This document shows, in pieces, positions 4,934-12,088 of a stretch of DNA of 12,364 bases (positions are counted from its first letter, which is position 1; each line of letters starts with the position of its first letter). The DNA comes from Candidatus Anaerobutyricum stercoripullorum (GTDB taxonomy: Bacteria > Bacillota > Clostridia > Lachnospirales > Lachnospiraceae), in contig DXEQ01000054.1 of assembly GCA_019114885.1 (NCBI GenBank), positions 1-12,364 on the forward strand, given 5' to 3'. Made by a program: the position numbers and the translations under genes. The notes beneath the pieces were generated by a model. It worked only from the letters and a program-made list of their open reading frames with translations. It searched no databases and had not been told where the DNA came from.

Positions 4934-7900
4934 TCAGCTGTACTCCATCCGTATGGTGCTGCCGCCCTGGCTGAGATCCGACGGTGTGACGACAAGTTTT
5001 ACGGGTACCCGGGCCTGAATGGCCTCCACATGCGTGATGATGCCGATGCTTCGTCTGGTGCTGCGGAGCCGTTCCAGGCTGGTCATCACCACGTCGAGAA
5101 GTTCGTCGTCCAGATTGCCGAAGCCCTCGTCCAGGAAGAACAGTTCCAGCGGAGCCGTTCCGTTTAACTGGATGGCGGAGGAGAGGGCCAGAGCCAGAGA
5201 GAGGGAGGCGATGAAAGTCTCGCCGCCGGAGAGGGTATCGCAGGGGCGGGGAGCGCCGCCGTTTTTGTTGTCCCGGATGATGAATTCCGCTTTATCGTTG
5301 ATCTCCAGCTCATAACTTCCGTTGGAGATGGAGGAGAGGATGACGGAGGCCTCGGCGGCGATATAGCGCAGCCGGGATTCGGCCACATATTCGATAAACG
5401 CGTTTCCTTTAAAAAGCTGTTCCAGCTGCCGGATGAGCCCCCGGCGGTGCAGGGCGGCGTCCAGCTCTTTTGAGAGTTTCTTCTTCTGTTCCAGCTGCTT
5501 TTTGCAGTTTTCCACCTCTTCTGCCAGTACCGCCTCTTTTTTCTGCTGCTGTTCCAAAAGGGCGGAGATCTGTTCCAGCTGTTCTTTTTTTGCCTTCCAC
5601 TCTTCCTCGGAAATGTGCTGGTCCTGCCTTTTTTCTTCCAGATAGGCAAGACGCTCCTTTATTCTGGCAAACGAATCGTGGAAATCCTGCAGTTCTTTTT
5701 CCAGGCCGGTCAGCTCTTCCGGGGAGAGATAAGATTTCTGACAGTCCTCCTCCGGGGAGAATCCGGCGAGGGTCCTCTGCTTTTGCAGGGTTTCTTCCGC
5801 CTGCTGCTGATTGTTCCGGCACAGTTCGTGCCGGGTTCCGGCCTGGAGCATGGCGTCCTTTTTATTTTGCAGGGTCAGCGAGGCTTCCTCGTACTGTTCT
5901 GCCCACTCTTTTTGCCGCTGTTCCAGAGCTGTCCGCTGCCGGACGGCCTCTTCCCGGAGGGCGGAGAAATCCGTCTGCATGTCACAGCCTTCCGGCAGTT
6001 TCTGTTCTTCCTCCTGTATGAGGGAGCGGTAATGGAGCAATTCTTTTTCGGCCGCGGCAGCTTCCCCGGACAGAGGAAGGATTCTGGCGGCCACCGTCTC
6101 CTGCCTGCGGCGGTTTTCCTCCTGCAGGCCGCGGAGACGGGTCAGTTCTTCCTGCAGCTTCTCGTAGTCTTTCTCTTGTTTCTGCCGCAGGGAGAGGGTG
6201 GTGGTAAAGTTCTCCGTGTTCCACTGCTTCCTCAGGGCGAGGATCTCGCTGACGGCCTGCTGCAGGCGGTTGTACTGTTCTTCGTTCTGTCTGCGCAGGC
6301 GGGCATACTGTTTGGCAAGCTGGGCGCACCGCTCCCGGCAGGAAAGGTATTCTGTGGACAGAGACTGCAGGCGCAGAGGATCCGATGCGGGATGTTCCGG
6401 TAAAGAGGAAGTTTTGTCATCGTCTCTCTGTTCCGGAAGCAGATGCGAGATCGTCTCCAGATGCATGTCGGAGAGAGACAGTTTCTGCCGCAGTGCGTGA
6501 AGCTGTTCCTCCCGCTCCTTTGCTTCGGCGGCGAGGGCCTCTTCCCGTTTTTTTTGAGCATCGATCTGTGCCAGAATCCGGGTGTCGTCCTCCGGGTGTG
6601 ATTCTTCTCCATGGTGGATGCCGCCGCAGACCGGACAGACCTCTCCCTCTTTTAATTGACTGCGGAGAATCAGCGCCATGTGCCGGTTCTGCAAATGTGT
6701 GGACTGTTCCCGGAGGCTGGCCATCTCTTCTTCCTGTTTTTTCTGCTGTGTCACAAGTCGGTCTTCCTGTTGTCGGAGAGATATCTGACTATGCCGGATC
6801 TGCCGCTGCCAGGTATACAGTTCTTCCGTCAGGGTGGTCAGGGTCTTTTGTTCCTGTTCCAGCTGCTGGCGGATGGCGCGCTCCTGCTGCTTTTCCTCCT
6901 CATAACGGCTCCGCTTTTCCCGGTACGTTTCTTCCAGAACATGTCCTTCTTCCAGCGCGTGCATTTCCTCCCGGGACGGTCTGGAACCGGCGGCCTTTTC
7001 TTCTTTGGCCGCAATCTCTTTCTGGTACTGTTCTCCGGCCGTCAGACAGTCTTTTTCCTGGGCCTTTAGAGCCGCGAGGGAAGCGGCGGTCTGACGGTGC
7101 GTGATCTCCGCCTGAGAGAGGCGGGCGTTCCATTGCCGGATGGTCTCCTGCCGCTGTCTGGCGGCGTCATAGTCCTGCTCCTTTTTCAGCAAAGAAGGGA
7201 GGCGCAGCAGGGAATCTTTTGATGCGGCGTCCGCCTCTTTTTTTGCCTGCTGACAGGCCGTTTCGGCAAGACGATGTTCTTCCCGGGCCTTGTTTAGCGC
7301 GGCGGCTGCCGCGGCTGTCTGCGCGGCGCTCTCCTGAGCCTGCAGGTAAAACGGGCGGACCTGCGCGGCCTGCCTGCCCAGATCCAGAGCTTTTTGTTTT
7401 TCTTCCATGGCGGGCATCTGTGCAAGACTGTCCTCGTAAGCTCTTTTGACGGGAGCGTATTCCAGAAAGAGGGAACGGGTGGCGTCGGCCTCCTGAAAGG
7501 CCTGCGCGGCCCTCTCTTTCTGCCCGGTGATATCTTTGATCTCTTCCAGAAGCCGGGCGTGGGCCGTTTTGTATTCCCGCAGGGTATCCGGGGAGAGATC
7601 CGCGAAGGTCTGCATCTGTCCCTCCAGATTGCTCAGGAGAAGGTCCTGCTTCTGCCGGGCGCCGGCGATTTTCTGTGTCAGCTCCAGACCGTACTGTTCC
7701 AGATGGAAGATTCGCTGGAGCATGCTGCGCCGGTCCGCGTTTTTTAACCGCAGAAATTCACTGAACTGCCCCTGCGGGAGAACGACGGTGCGCATGAAGT
7801 CCTCGCTGCTTAAGCCCAGAAGGCGGATACATTCCTGGGTGACCTCCGTGGGACGGTCGGCGAGAACCTTCGTTCCCTCCGCTGTGATCTCGGCGAGAGT

Positions 7901-8227
7901 GGCGCCGGTGTTGCGGACGGTGGAGGCGGTGCCTCCTTTATGATACCGAAAAGTACGCTCCACCTGATACCTGTGGGTTTCGGTGGAGGTGATGGAAAAA
8001 AGAAAAGACACGGCGGCCGTTTCTTCATTAATATTGATGAAATTTTTCGTGGACCGGGGGAGCTTTGCGTAAAGAGCCAGAGTGATGGCGTCCAGGATGC
8101 TGGACTTGCCGCTGCCGGTGGGGCCGAAGATGCCGAACAAACCGGCCGAGGTCAGAGCCGCAAAGTCGATGGTCTGCTCCTTCCGGTAGCTGTTGATTCC
8201 CCGGAGAGTGAGTTTCAATGGTCTCAT
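4934..8227 (-). CDS. sbcC: SbcC, Rad50-like ATPase subunit of the SbcCD nuclease
   Basis: A 1097-residue SMC-like protein. With SbcD it forms an ATP-dependent complex that opens hairpins, trims blocked double-strand ends and cleaves long palindromes on the nucleoid. The N-terminal ATPase lobe carries the Walker A GPTGSGKS (residues 35-42). About 700 residues of Gln/Glu/Lys/Leu-rich coiled coil follow, broken near the middle by the zinc hook CPVCGG (CPVC at 531-534), which joins two SbcC molecules. The C-terminal lobe has the ABC signature LSGGETF (999-1005), Walker B LELFFLDEGFGNLD (1027-1040, catalytic Glu1034) and the H-loop His1066 in IITHVEA. All ATPase elements are present and length is normal. 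The start ATG overlaps the sbcD stop (8224-8227), so the two are translationally coupled. No terminator is evident after the stop, so some transcripts may read into the NlpC/P60 gene 109 nt downstream. Confidence 0.96.
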   Translation of the reverse strand: MRPLKLTLRGINSYRKEQTIDFAALTSAGLFGIFGPTGSGKSSILDAITLALYAKLPRSTKNFININEETAAVSFLFSITSTETHRYQVERTFRYHKGGTASTVRNTGATLAEITAEGTKVLADRPTEVTQECIRLLGLSSEDFMRTVVLPQGQFSEFLRLKNADRRSMLQRIFHLEQYGLELTQKIAGARQKQDLLLSNLEGQMQTFADLSPDTLREYKTAHARLLEEIKDITGQKERAAQAFQEADATRSLFLEYAPVKRAYEDSLAQMPAMEEKQKALDLGRQAAQVRPFYLQAQESAAQTAAAAAALNKAREEHRLAETACQQAKKEADAASKDSLLRLPSLLKKEQDYDAARQRQETIRQWNARLSQAEITHRQTAASLAALKAQEKDCLTAGEQYQKEIAAKEEKAAGSRPSREEMHALEEGHVLEETYREKRSRYEEEKQQERAIRQQLEQEQKTLTTLTEELYTWQRQIRHSQISLRQQEDRLVTQQKKQEEEMASLREQSTHLQNRHMALILRSQLKEGEVCPVCGGIHHGEESHPEDDTRILAQIDAQKKREEALAAEAKEREEQLHALRQKLSLSDMHLETISHLLPEQRDDDKTSSLPEHPASDPLRLQSLSTEYLSCRERCAQLAKQYARLRRQNEEQYNRLQQAVSEILALRKQWNTENFTTTLSLRQKQEKDYEKLQEELTRLRGLQEENRRRQETVAARILPLSGEAAAAEKELLHYRSLIQEEEQKLPEGCDMQTDFSALREEAVRQRTALEQRQKEWAEQYEEASLTLQNKKDAMLQAGTRHELCRNNQQQAEETLQKQRTLAGFSPEEDCQKSYLSPEELTGLEKELQDFHDSFARIKERLAYLEEKRQDQHISEEEWKAKKEQLEQISALLEQQQKKEAVLAEEVENCKKQLEQKKKLSKELDAALHRRGLIRQLEQLFKGNAFIEYVAESRLRYIAAEASVILSSISNGSYELEINDKAEFIIRDNKNGGAPRPCDTLSGGETFIASLSLALALSSAIQLNGTAPLELFFLDEGFGNLDDELLDVVMTSLERLRSTRRSIGIITHVEAIQARVPVKLVVTPSDLSQGGSTIRMEYS

Positions 8228-9435
8228 ATGGTTTCCTCCGATTCTTCCATGATTTCCAGGAGGAGAGAGAGGGTCTCCTCGTCCATGTCGGTCTGGAATC
8301 GTTTTTTGTAATAGTTCTGCACGAGGACGGAAAACGGCAGCTCCTCCGGCTGTTCCGGGGCAGAAAGACTGCTCCCGTTTTCCTGGAAAACGGGACGGAT
8401 GGCCAGGATGTCTGCCTTGTTCCGTTTCATGGCGCGGATGTCTTCTTCGTGGATGTAATGGTCTGTCTTGATTTCCATGTATACCCAGGATTCCTCTCCC
8501 GCATGGGCCTCGCAGCGGGCGATGGCGTCCTCCGGACTGTCGCAGCGCCAGATTTCAATGGGTTTGTAGACTGGCAGCGCGATACGGCGCATGGAAAACG
8601 GGCGTCCTGCGGACAGTTCAAGAGCGATCACTGTATTGTCAAAGGCAATCTCCCGCTGGTTGTAATGCAGGGGGGAGCCGCTGTAAAAGGCGTCTTTTCG
8701 TCCCGGTACCTGCTGCGGCTTGTGCACGTGGCCGAGGGCGATGTAGTCCGCCGTCTCCGGGAAAATATCCCCGGGCAGCAGATAACTGCCGCCCAGCTGT
8801 ACGCTGCGCTCTGAGCCGTCACCGGTGCTGTTTAAGACGAACAGATGGCTGACGATCAGATGAATGGCGTCCGGGCGGAAGGTCTTGGCCAGAGAGGAAA
8901 AGAGCCGCCGCATCCGGTTCTCATAGTTTTGCATTTTCCGGTCTTCCTCCGTGCTGTCGCCCAGATAGAGCTCGCCCAGCCGCTTTTCGCTGGGAAAAGG
9001 GACCAGAAGGATGTCGGCCTTCTCCCCGCGGATCTCGACATGGATATGACCTGCGCCGCTATCGGTAATTCGGTTTTCTCCGTAAAGACCGGTGGGAACC
9101 ACGGTGTTGGGCGTGCCTGCCATGACGATGCCGTGTTCTCTCGCCAGAGGACCGGAGGCGGTCAGACGGTCGGGATTGTCGTGGTTGCCGGCAATGATCA
9201 CGGTCATGCACCGTCCCCCGCGGGAAAGCTGTTTTAACGTATCATAGAAGAGCTGTTCCGCCATGGCCGGAGGATTGTAGCTGTCATAAATGTCTCCGGC
9301 AATGAGGATCAGGTCGGCCTCCTCTTCCTGACAGATGCGGACAAAATCATTTAAAAACATTTCCTGTTCCGGAAGGCGGCTGTGTCCTTCCAGATTTTTG
9401 CCCAGATGCCAGTCCGCTGTGTGTATGATCTTCAT
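8224..9435 (-). CDS. sbcD: SbcD, Mre11-like nuclease subunit of SbcCD
   Basis: A 403-residue calcineurin-like metallophosphoesterase, the nuclease partner of SbcC. The di-metal site residues are visible in order: DWH (Asp8, His10), GDIYD (Asp48), GNHD (Asn84, His85, Asp86), His197 in IVSHLF, and GHVHK (His236, His238). The C-terminal portion (about 280-403) is the family's capping and SbcC-binding region; it ends in a Glu-rich tail. GAGGGA upstream of the ATG at 9435 supports the start. A promoter at 9506-9534 gives a leader of about 65 nt. It is the first gene of the sbcD-sbcC operon, sharing 4 bp with sbcC. It is divergent from the ASCH-like gene at 9652. Confidence 0.95.
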   Translation of the reverse strand: MKIIHTADWHLGKNLEGHSRLPEQEMFLNDFVRICQEEEADLILIAGDIYDSYNPPAMAEQLFYDTLKQLSRGGRCMTVIIAGNHDNPDRLTASGPLAREHGIVMAGTPNTVVPTGLYGENRITDSGAGHIHVEIRGEKADILLVPFPSEKRLGELYLGDSTEEDRKMQNYENRMRRLFSSLAKTFRPDAIHLIVSHLFVLNSTGDGSERSVQLGGSYLLPGDIFPETADYIALGHVHKPQQVPGRKDAFYSGSPLHYNQREIAFDNTVIALELSAGRPFSMRRIALPVYKPIEIWRCDSPEDAIARCEAHAGEESWVYMEIKTDHYIHEEDIRAMKRNKADILAIRPVFQENGSSLSAPEQPEELPFSVLVQNYYKKRFQTDMDEETLSLLLEIMEESEETI

Positions 9436-9505
9436 GGGATTCCCTCTTTCTTTGTCATTTTTATGATAAATGTCTGTTTATTCCTGTTTTGATTCCGGTA
9501 TCATC

Positions 9506-9534
9506 ATCTTATACCAGAGAAAATAAGTTTGCAA
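9506..9534 (-). promoter_or_regulatory. Promoter of the sbcDC operon
   Basis: On the minus strand TTGCAA (9534-9529), 17-nt spacer, TAAGAT (9511-9506). Start point near 9499. Hexamers and spacing are identical to the upstream pta candidate (1419-1447). No SOS box (LexA palindrome) was seen around it. Confidence 0.55.
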
Positions 9535-9581
9535 GACAGAATGCCTTTGTACGGGCAGGTTCGGCCCGGGAGGATTCTTTC

Positions 9582-9610
9582 TTGTAAAAGGGGAGCGGGT
9601 GTGTTAGGAT
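9582..9610 (+). promoter_or_regulatory. Candidate promoter of the ASCH-like gene
   Basis: TTGTAA (9582-9587), 17-nt spacer, TAGGAT (9605-9610). The start point would be near 9617. That lies inside the possible ribosome binding site of the ATG at 9625, but leaves a 35-nt leader for the ATG at 9652, favouring the later start. Confidence 0.45.
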
Positions 9611-9651
9611 GACAGGGAAACGATATGGAAAATGTAATGAGGACAGAGGGT

Positions 9652-10092
9652 ATGGAACATTATCTTGATATAGAAACAGAACGGTTTGAGAAGATAAAAG
9701 AACATGAGGTGACGTGGATCTTAGTTCCCCGCCGGGTTGCGGGCAGGGAGATTGGCATCGGCGATGTGTTAAAGCTCTATCATCCCGGAGATCCGACAGA
9801 AGCCATCCGGGTGGAAGTGACGGATGTGCAGACTGCGGACGCCGCAGCGGCGCAGACCGGAACGGATGCCGGGGTTTCGAAAGGGAGCAGAGCGGATGCA
9901 GGCGCTTTGGCGGAAAGCAGAGCAGTCGCAGAAGTTTCGGCAGGAAGCAGAACAGATGCCGCTGCTGCGGTGGGAGCCGGTCAGGAATTCATACGGGTTT
10001 CGTTTGTGCTGCTGGAATGGATGTGCCGTCTGGAGACGGAGCTGGATGAACTTCTGCGGGAAGAGGAGCAGTGGATGCAGGGCCTGCTGTGA
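9652..10092 (+). CDS. ASCH/PUA-like domain protein with a repeat insertion
   Basis: From the ATG at 9652 the product is 146 residues; an in-frame ATG at 9625 would add nine. I prefer 9652 because TGAGGA (9638-9643) lies 8 nt upstream, because it fits the candidate promoter, and because the family-like sequence begins there (MEHYLDI). The pattern FEKIKEHEVTW followed by GREIGIGDVLKLYHP and IRVEVTDVQ resembles ASCH domains (FxxIxxGxKTxExR then IGDxIxF), a PUA-like barrel linked to RNA or nucleotide binding. The match is by eye and the function unknown. After the VTDVQ strand comes a 50-residue Ala/Ser/Gly/Asp-rich insert, including four 10-residue repeats, then a strand (QEFIRVSFVLL) that could complete the barrel, and an acidic C-terminal helix. 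It is divergent from sbcD and convergent with the CYTH gene, with no clear terminator in the 40 nt between. Confidence 0.75.
   Translation: MEHYLDIETERFEKIKEHEVTWILVPRRVAGREIGIGDVLKLYHPGDPTEAIRVEVTDVQTADAAAAQTGTDAGVSKGSRADAGALAESRAVAEVSAGSRTDAAAAVGAGQEFIRVSFVLLEWMCRLETELDELLREEEQWMQGLL
9853..9972 (+). repeat. In-frame tandem repeat, 4 x 30 bp, inside the ASCH-like gene
   Basis: Four diverged 30-bp units encode 10 residues each. Unit two reads GSRADAGALA and unit four GSRTDAAAAV; unit one starts QTGTDAG and unit three ESRAVAE. The best conserved core is AGCAGAnCnGATGC in units two and four, and GTTTCGnnA ends units one and three. The repeat keeps the frame and encodes a likely disordered Ala/Ser/Gly-rich loop. 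Confidence 0.7.
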
Positions 10093-10132
10093 CAGGGCCC
10101 GCATCATATCAGACCGTATATCCGGCCGGCGG

Positions 10133-10687
10133 TCAGCCGTGCCGTGTCTGCAGCATATACAGGTAGGAATACCGGGTGGTGTCTTCCATCCGACAGTCGA
10201 GGTCATGCAGGATGGCCTCGATTTTTTTGAGGGCTTCCGGCCGGTCTTCTTCCGTCTCGACCAGAAGTTCCAGTTCGAGAAAAGAGCCCAGACCTTCCAC
10301 CTGATCCACGCAGGCGGTCAGCGGCCCCCGGTGGTAATACTGCCGGAGCTTCCGCACCGGAGACAGCTCCCGATAGCCTAAGGACAGCAGGATGTCCCGG
10401 CAGACGCCGCTGTCGGAGACTGCGGTTTCCAGTTCCTGCCGGGTACTGGAGACCGTATCCAGCTTCGGTCCCTTATATGTAAGGAAAGAAGAGGCAGCGG
10501 CCCGGGAGAGGTTCTCGCTGTCCCGGAGACGCAGTGCCTCGTCACTTCCCATAAAGTCATGAAAATCACTGGTAAAATAAATATCTGACTCTCTGATCAG
10601 ATCACCGGGCTCAAAATGCAGGCTGCGAAGCCCTTTTTCGATGGCTGCCCGCCGGTGAACGGGCAGCTTGATCTCAACTTCAATCAT
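10133..10687 (-). CDS. CYTH-domain protein (class IV adenylate cyclase / triphosphatase family)
   Basis: A 184-residue protein spanning a whole CYTH domain, a triphosphate tunnel fold that binds nucleotides or inorganic triphosphate with a divalent metal. The diagnostic ExExK motif is at the N-terminus (EVEIK, residues 3-7). Other tunnel residues follow: Asp35 in SDIYF, Arg53/Arg55 in ALRLR, Lys72 in TYKGPK, Arg83/Glu85 in RQELE, Lys113/Arg115, Asp128 and the acidic pair in FLELE (136-140). This arrangement resembles CyaB-type class IV adenylyl cyclases and thiamine- or tripolyphosphatases; sequence alone cannot choose between cAMP synthesis and triphosphate hydrolysis. GGAG at 10696-10699 lies 8 nt before the ATG. 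It is the second gene of a two-gene unit, 18 nt after the lipoprotein stop. No cAMP receptor-type regulator is in the window. Confidence 0.88.
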   Translation of the reverse strand: MIEVEIKLPVHRRAAIEKGLRSLHFEPGDLIRESDIYFTSDFHDFMGSDEALRLRDSENLSRAAASSFLTYKGPKLDTVSSTRQELETAVSDSGVCRDILLSLGYRELSPVRKLRQYYHRGPLTACVDQVEGLGSFLELELLVETEEDRPEALKKIEAILHDLDCRMEDTTRYSYLYMLQTRHG

Positions 10688-10705
10688 GGTATGAACTCCA
10701 ATCGT

Positions 10706-11908
10706 TTAAGAGGAATAGTCCTCCAGGTCAAAGGTATAATTCTTGCCGAAATATTTTCTGGCTTTCAGAGTGAGCTTCGAATCTTTCAGCTTGTAAGTGA
10801 TCCGCAGCGGATTGCCGTGCTCTTCTTCCAGAGCCTTAAAATACCGGAAGAGGGCGCTGTCTTTTGCGGTGGTCAGCCTGCTCCGCTGACGGTCGAAGGC
10901 AAACAGGATGGAAGAGTCCTTCTCATCAATGGTGACTTCCATGCAGATGACGTTGGCGTCGGTGTCGTCCGGCTTTCCGTCGGAGATGAAAAGGCAGAGG
11001 GCGCCGGTGCCGTCATCGGTGGCAAAGTGACAGAAATGGTCTGCTTTATCAAACCGCCAGTAAAAACAGGTGTCGTTTAAAAAGTAGGCGGTGCTGGAAG
11101 TATTCAGACCGTAGATCACATTATTATAGAAAGAAAGAGATTGTCCGTCGTATTCCATGGTGAGGGATTCGTTGGAGGAGGACAGACGCAGGTTGATCCG
11201 GGAGACTCCCTCCGGAAGGGAATCAAAAATCTCCGGAAGCTCCGTATCCTCGTTCCGATACGTGTAAAAAGAGAATTCCTCTCCCTCGTTGTCACAGTAA
11301 AGGAGATTCATGAGGAAGGTACCCTGCCCGCCGTCGTCCGCACGGAGAGAGGAGAGCTCGGCGTAATTATCGTACAAAGCCAGCTCATAAATGGAATCTG
11401 AAGCAGATTCTTCCGGGCTGGTGTACCAGATATCGGTCTCCGCGATGTCAAGCAGCGGACTTAACGAGATGTCTGTTCTGTCGTCGGCTCCTTCCTTTAT
11501 AAAATAATAGCTGATATCCCCGTATGTGAGGAGCAGATGTCCGGTGTCCGGCGCCTGGTAGGAGAAATCACCCTGGCCGGAGAAATCCTCCCAGCCTTTC
11601 GGAAGCCGGTTGTCAAAAGCGGCGTCCTCCGTGATGGAGATCTGACTGTCGGAATCAATGGAAATCGTTCCGTGGAACAGATCCGCGCTCTGCTCCAGGT
11701 CAGATAAGATCAGTGACCCCTTATCGTCAATGGACAGACAGAGATTGCCGGCGCGGTAGGAGCTGTCCTTTCCGAGGGCGCTGCCGCAGCCGTACCAGCT
11801 GCCCGCAAGCTCCGAGGAGTCTGTGATCGCCGGCTTTTGTCCGGCGCATCCGGTCAGGCACAGAAAAGCTGCCAGGACGCAGCAGGAAAGATAGAATAAT
11901 TTTTTCAT
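10706..11908 (-). CDS. Putative lipoprotein of unknown function, 400 aa
   Basis: Residues 1-21 form a lipoprotein signal: basic MKK start, hydrophobic core and lipobox LTGC with the lipidated Cys at 21. The mature protein is acidic, rich in Asp, Ser and Tyr. It begins with a segment (LAGSWYGCGSALG, about 34-46) like the first strand of lipocalin-like or extracytoplasmic beta-barrel domains (GxW), then alternating short beta-type stretches to the C-terminus, where a basic part (RITYKLKDSKLTLKARKYFG, near 373-392) contrasts with the rest. I do not recognise the family. AAGGGA at 11915-11920 supports the start. It is transcribed first in a unit with the CYTH protein and has a promoter upstream. 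A role as a surface sensor or substrate-binding protein is possible but unsupported. Confidence 0.82.
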   Translation of the reverse strand: MKKLFYLSCCVLAAFLCLTGCAGQKPAITDSSELAGSWYGCGSALGKDSSYRAGNLCLSIDDKGSLILSDLEQSADLFHGTISIDSDSQISITEDAAFDNRLPKGWEDFSGQGDFSYQAPDTGHLLLTYGDISYYFIKEGADDRTDISLSPLLDIAETDIWYTSPEESASDSIYELALYDNYAELSSLRADDGGQGTFLMNLLYCDNEGEEFSFYTYRNEDTELPEIFDSLPEGVSRINLRLSSSNESLTMEYDGQSLSFYNNVIYGLNTSSTAYFLNDTCFYWRFDKADHFCHFATDDGTGALCLFISDGKPDDTDANVICMEVTIDEKDSSILFAFDRQRSRLTTAKDSALFRYFKALEEEHGNPLRITYKLKDSKLTLKARKYFGKNYTFDLEDYSS

Positions 11909-11944
11909 AGGTCATCCCTTTCTTGATATTTAAAAGCTTCTCTT

Positions 11945-11973
11945 ATTTTACCACATTTGTTAAGAAATATGAA
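11945..11973 (-). promoter_or_regulatory. Promoter of the lipoprotein-CYTH operon
   Basis: On the minus strand TGGTAAAAT (11953-11945) gives an extended -10 (TG-n-TAAAAT). A weak -35 TTCATA (11973-11968) lies 17 nt upstream. The leader would be about 30 nt. The divergent promoter of the IMP cyclohydrolase gene begins about 25 bp further on. Confidence 0.5.
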
Positions 11974-11998
11974 AGAGTTTTCTGACCGACAGTAACAG

Positions 11999-12027
11999 TT
12001 GCGTTTCCGGATATCTTATTGTATACT
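11999..12027 (+). promoter_or_regulatory. Promoter of the IMP cyclohydrolase-like gene
   Basis: TTGCGT (11999-12004), 17-nt spacer, TATACT (12022-12027). Start point near 12034, giving a leader of about 55 nt that contains a 9-bp direct repeat. Confidence 0.6.
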
Positions 12028-12046
12028 TTGTAAATACAGGAAATTT

Positions 12047-12068
12047 GTTATCAGTTCATGTTATCAGT
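12047..12068 (+). repeat. 9-bp direct repeat in the leader of the IMP cyclohydrolase-like gene
   Basis: GTTATCAGT occurs at 12047-12055 and again at 12060-12068, separated by TCAT. It lies between the predicted start point and the AAGGAGGA ribosome binding site (12076-12083). It could be a binding site or chance; it does not match the PurR box I know. Confidence 0.4.
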
Positions 12069-12088
12069 GAAAAAGAAGGAGGATTCCA

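Noticed and set aside
5615..7104. Long plus-strand open frames opposite sbcC (5615-6403 and 6385-7104)
   Set aside because: Leu/Phe/Pro-rich shadows of the Glu/Gln/Lys coiled-coil codons of sbcC, without ribosome binding sites.
9552..9568. Inverted repeat CGGGC...GCCCG between the divergent sbcD and ASCH-like promoters
   Set aside because: Five GC-rich base pairs with a 7-nt gap are expected by chance, and it does not overlap either promoter.
10093..10132. Possible shared terminator between the ASCH-like and CYTH genes (GACCG...CGGTC around a CCGGCCGG palindrome)
   Set aside because: The stem is only 5 bp with a 13-nt loop and has no T tract on either strand.
11955..11972. Rex-like half-site TTGTTA upstream of the lipoprotein gene
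   Set aside because: Only one half-site is present; the opposite half does not match TAACAA.
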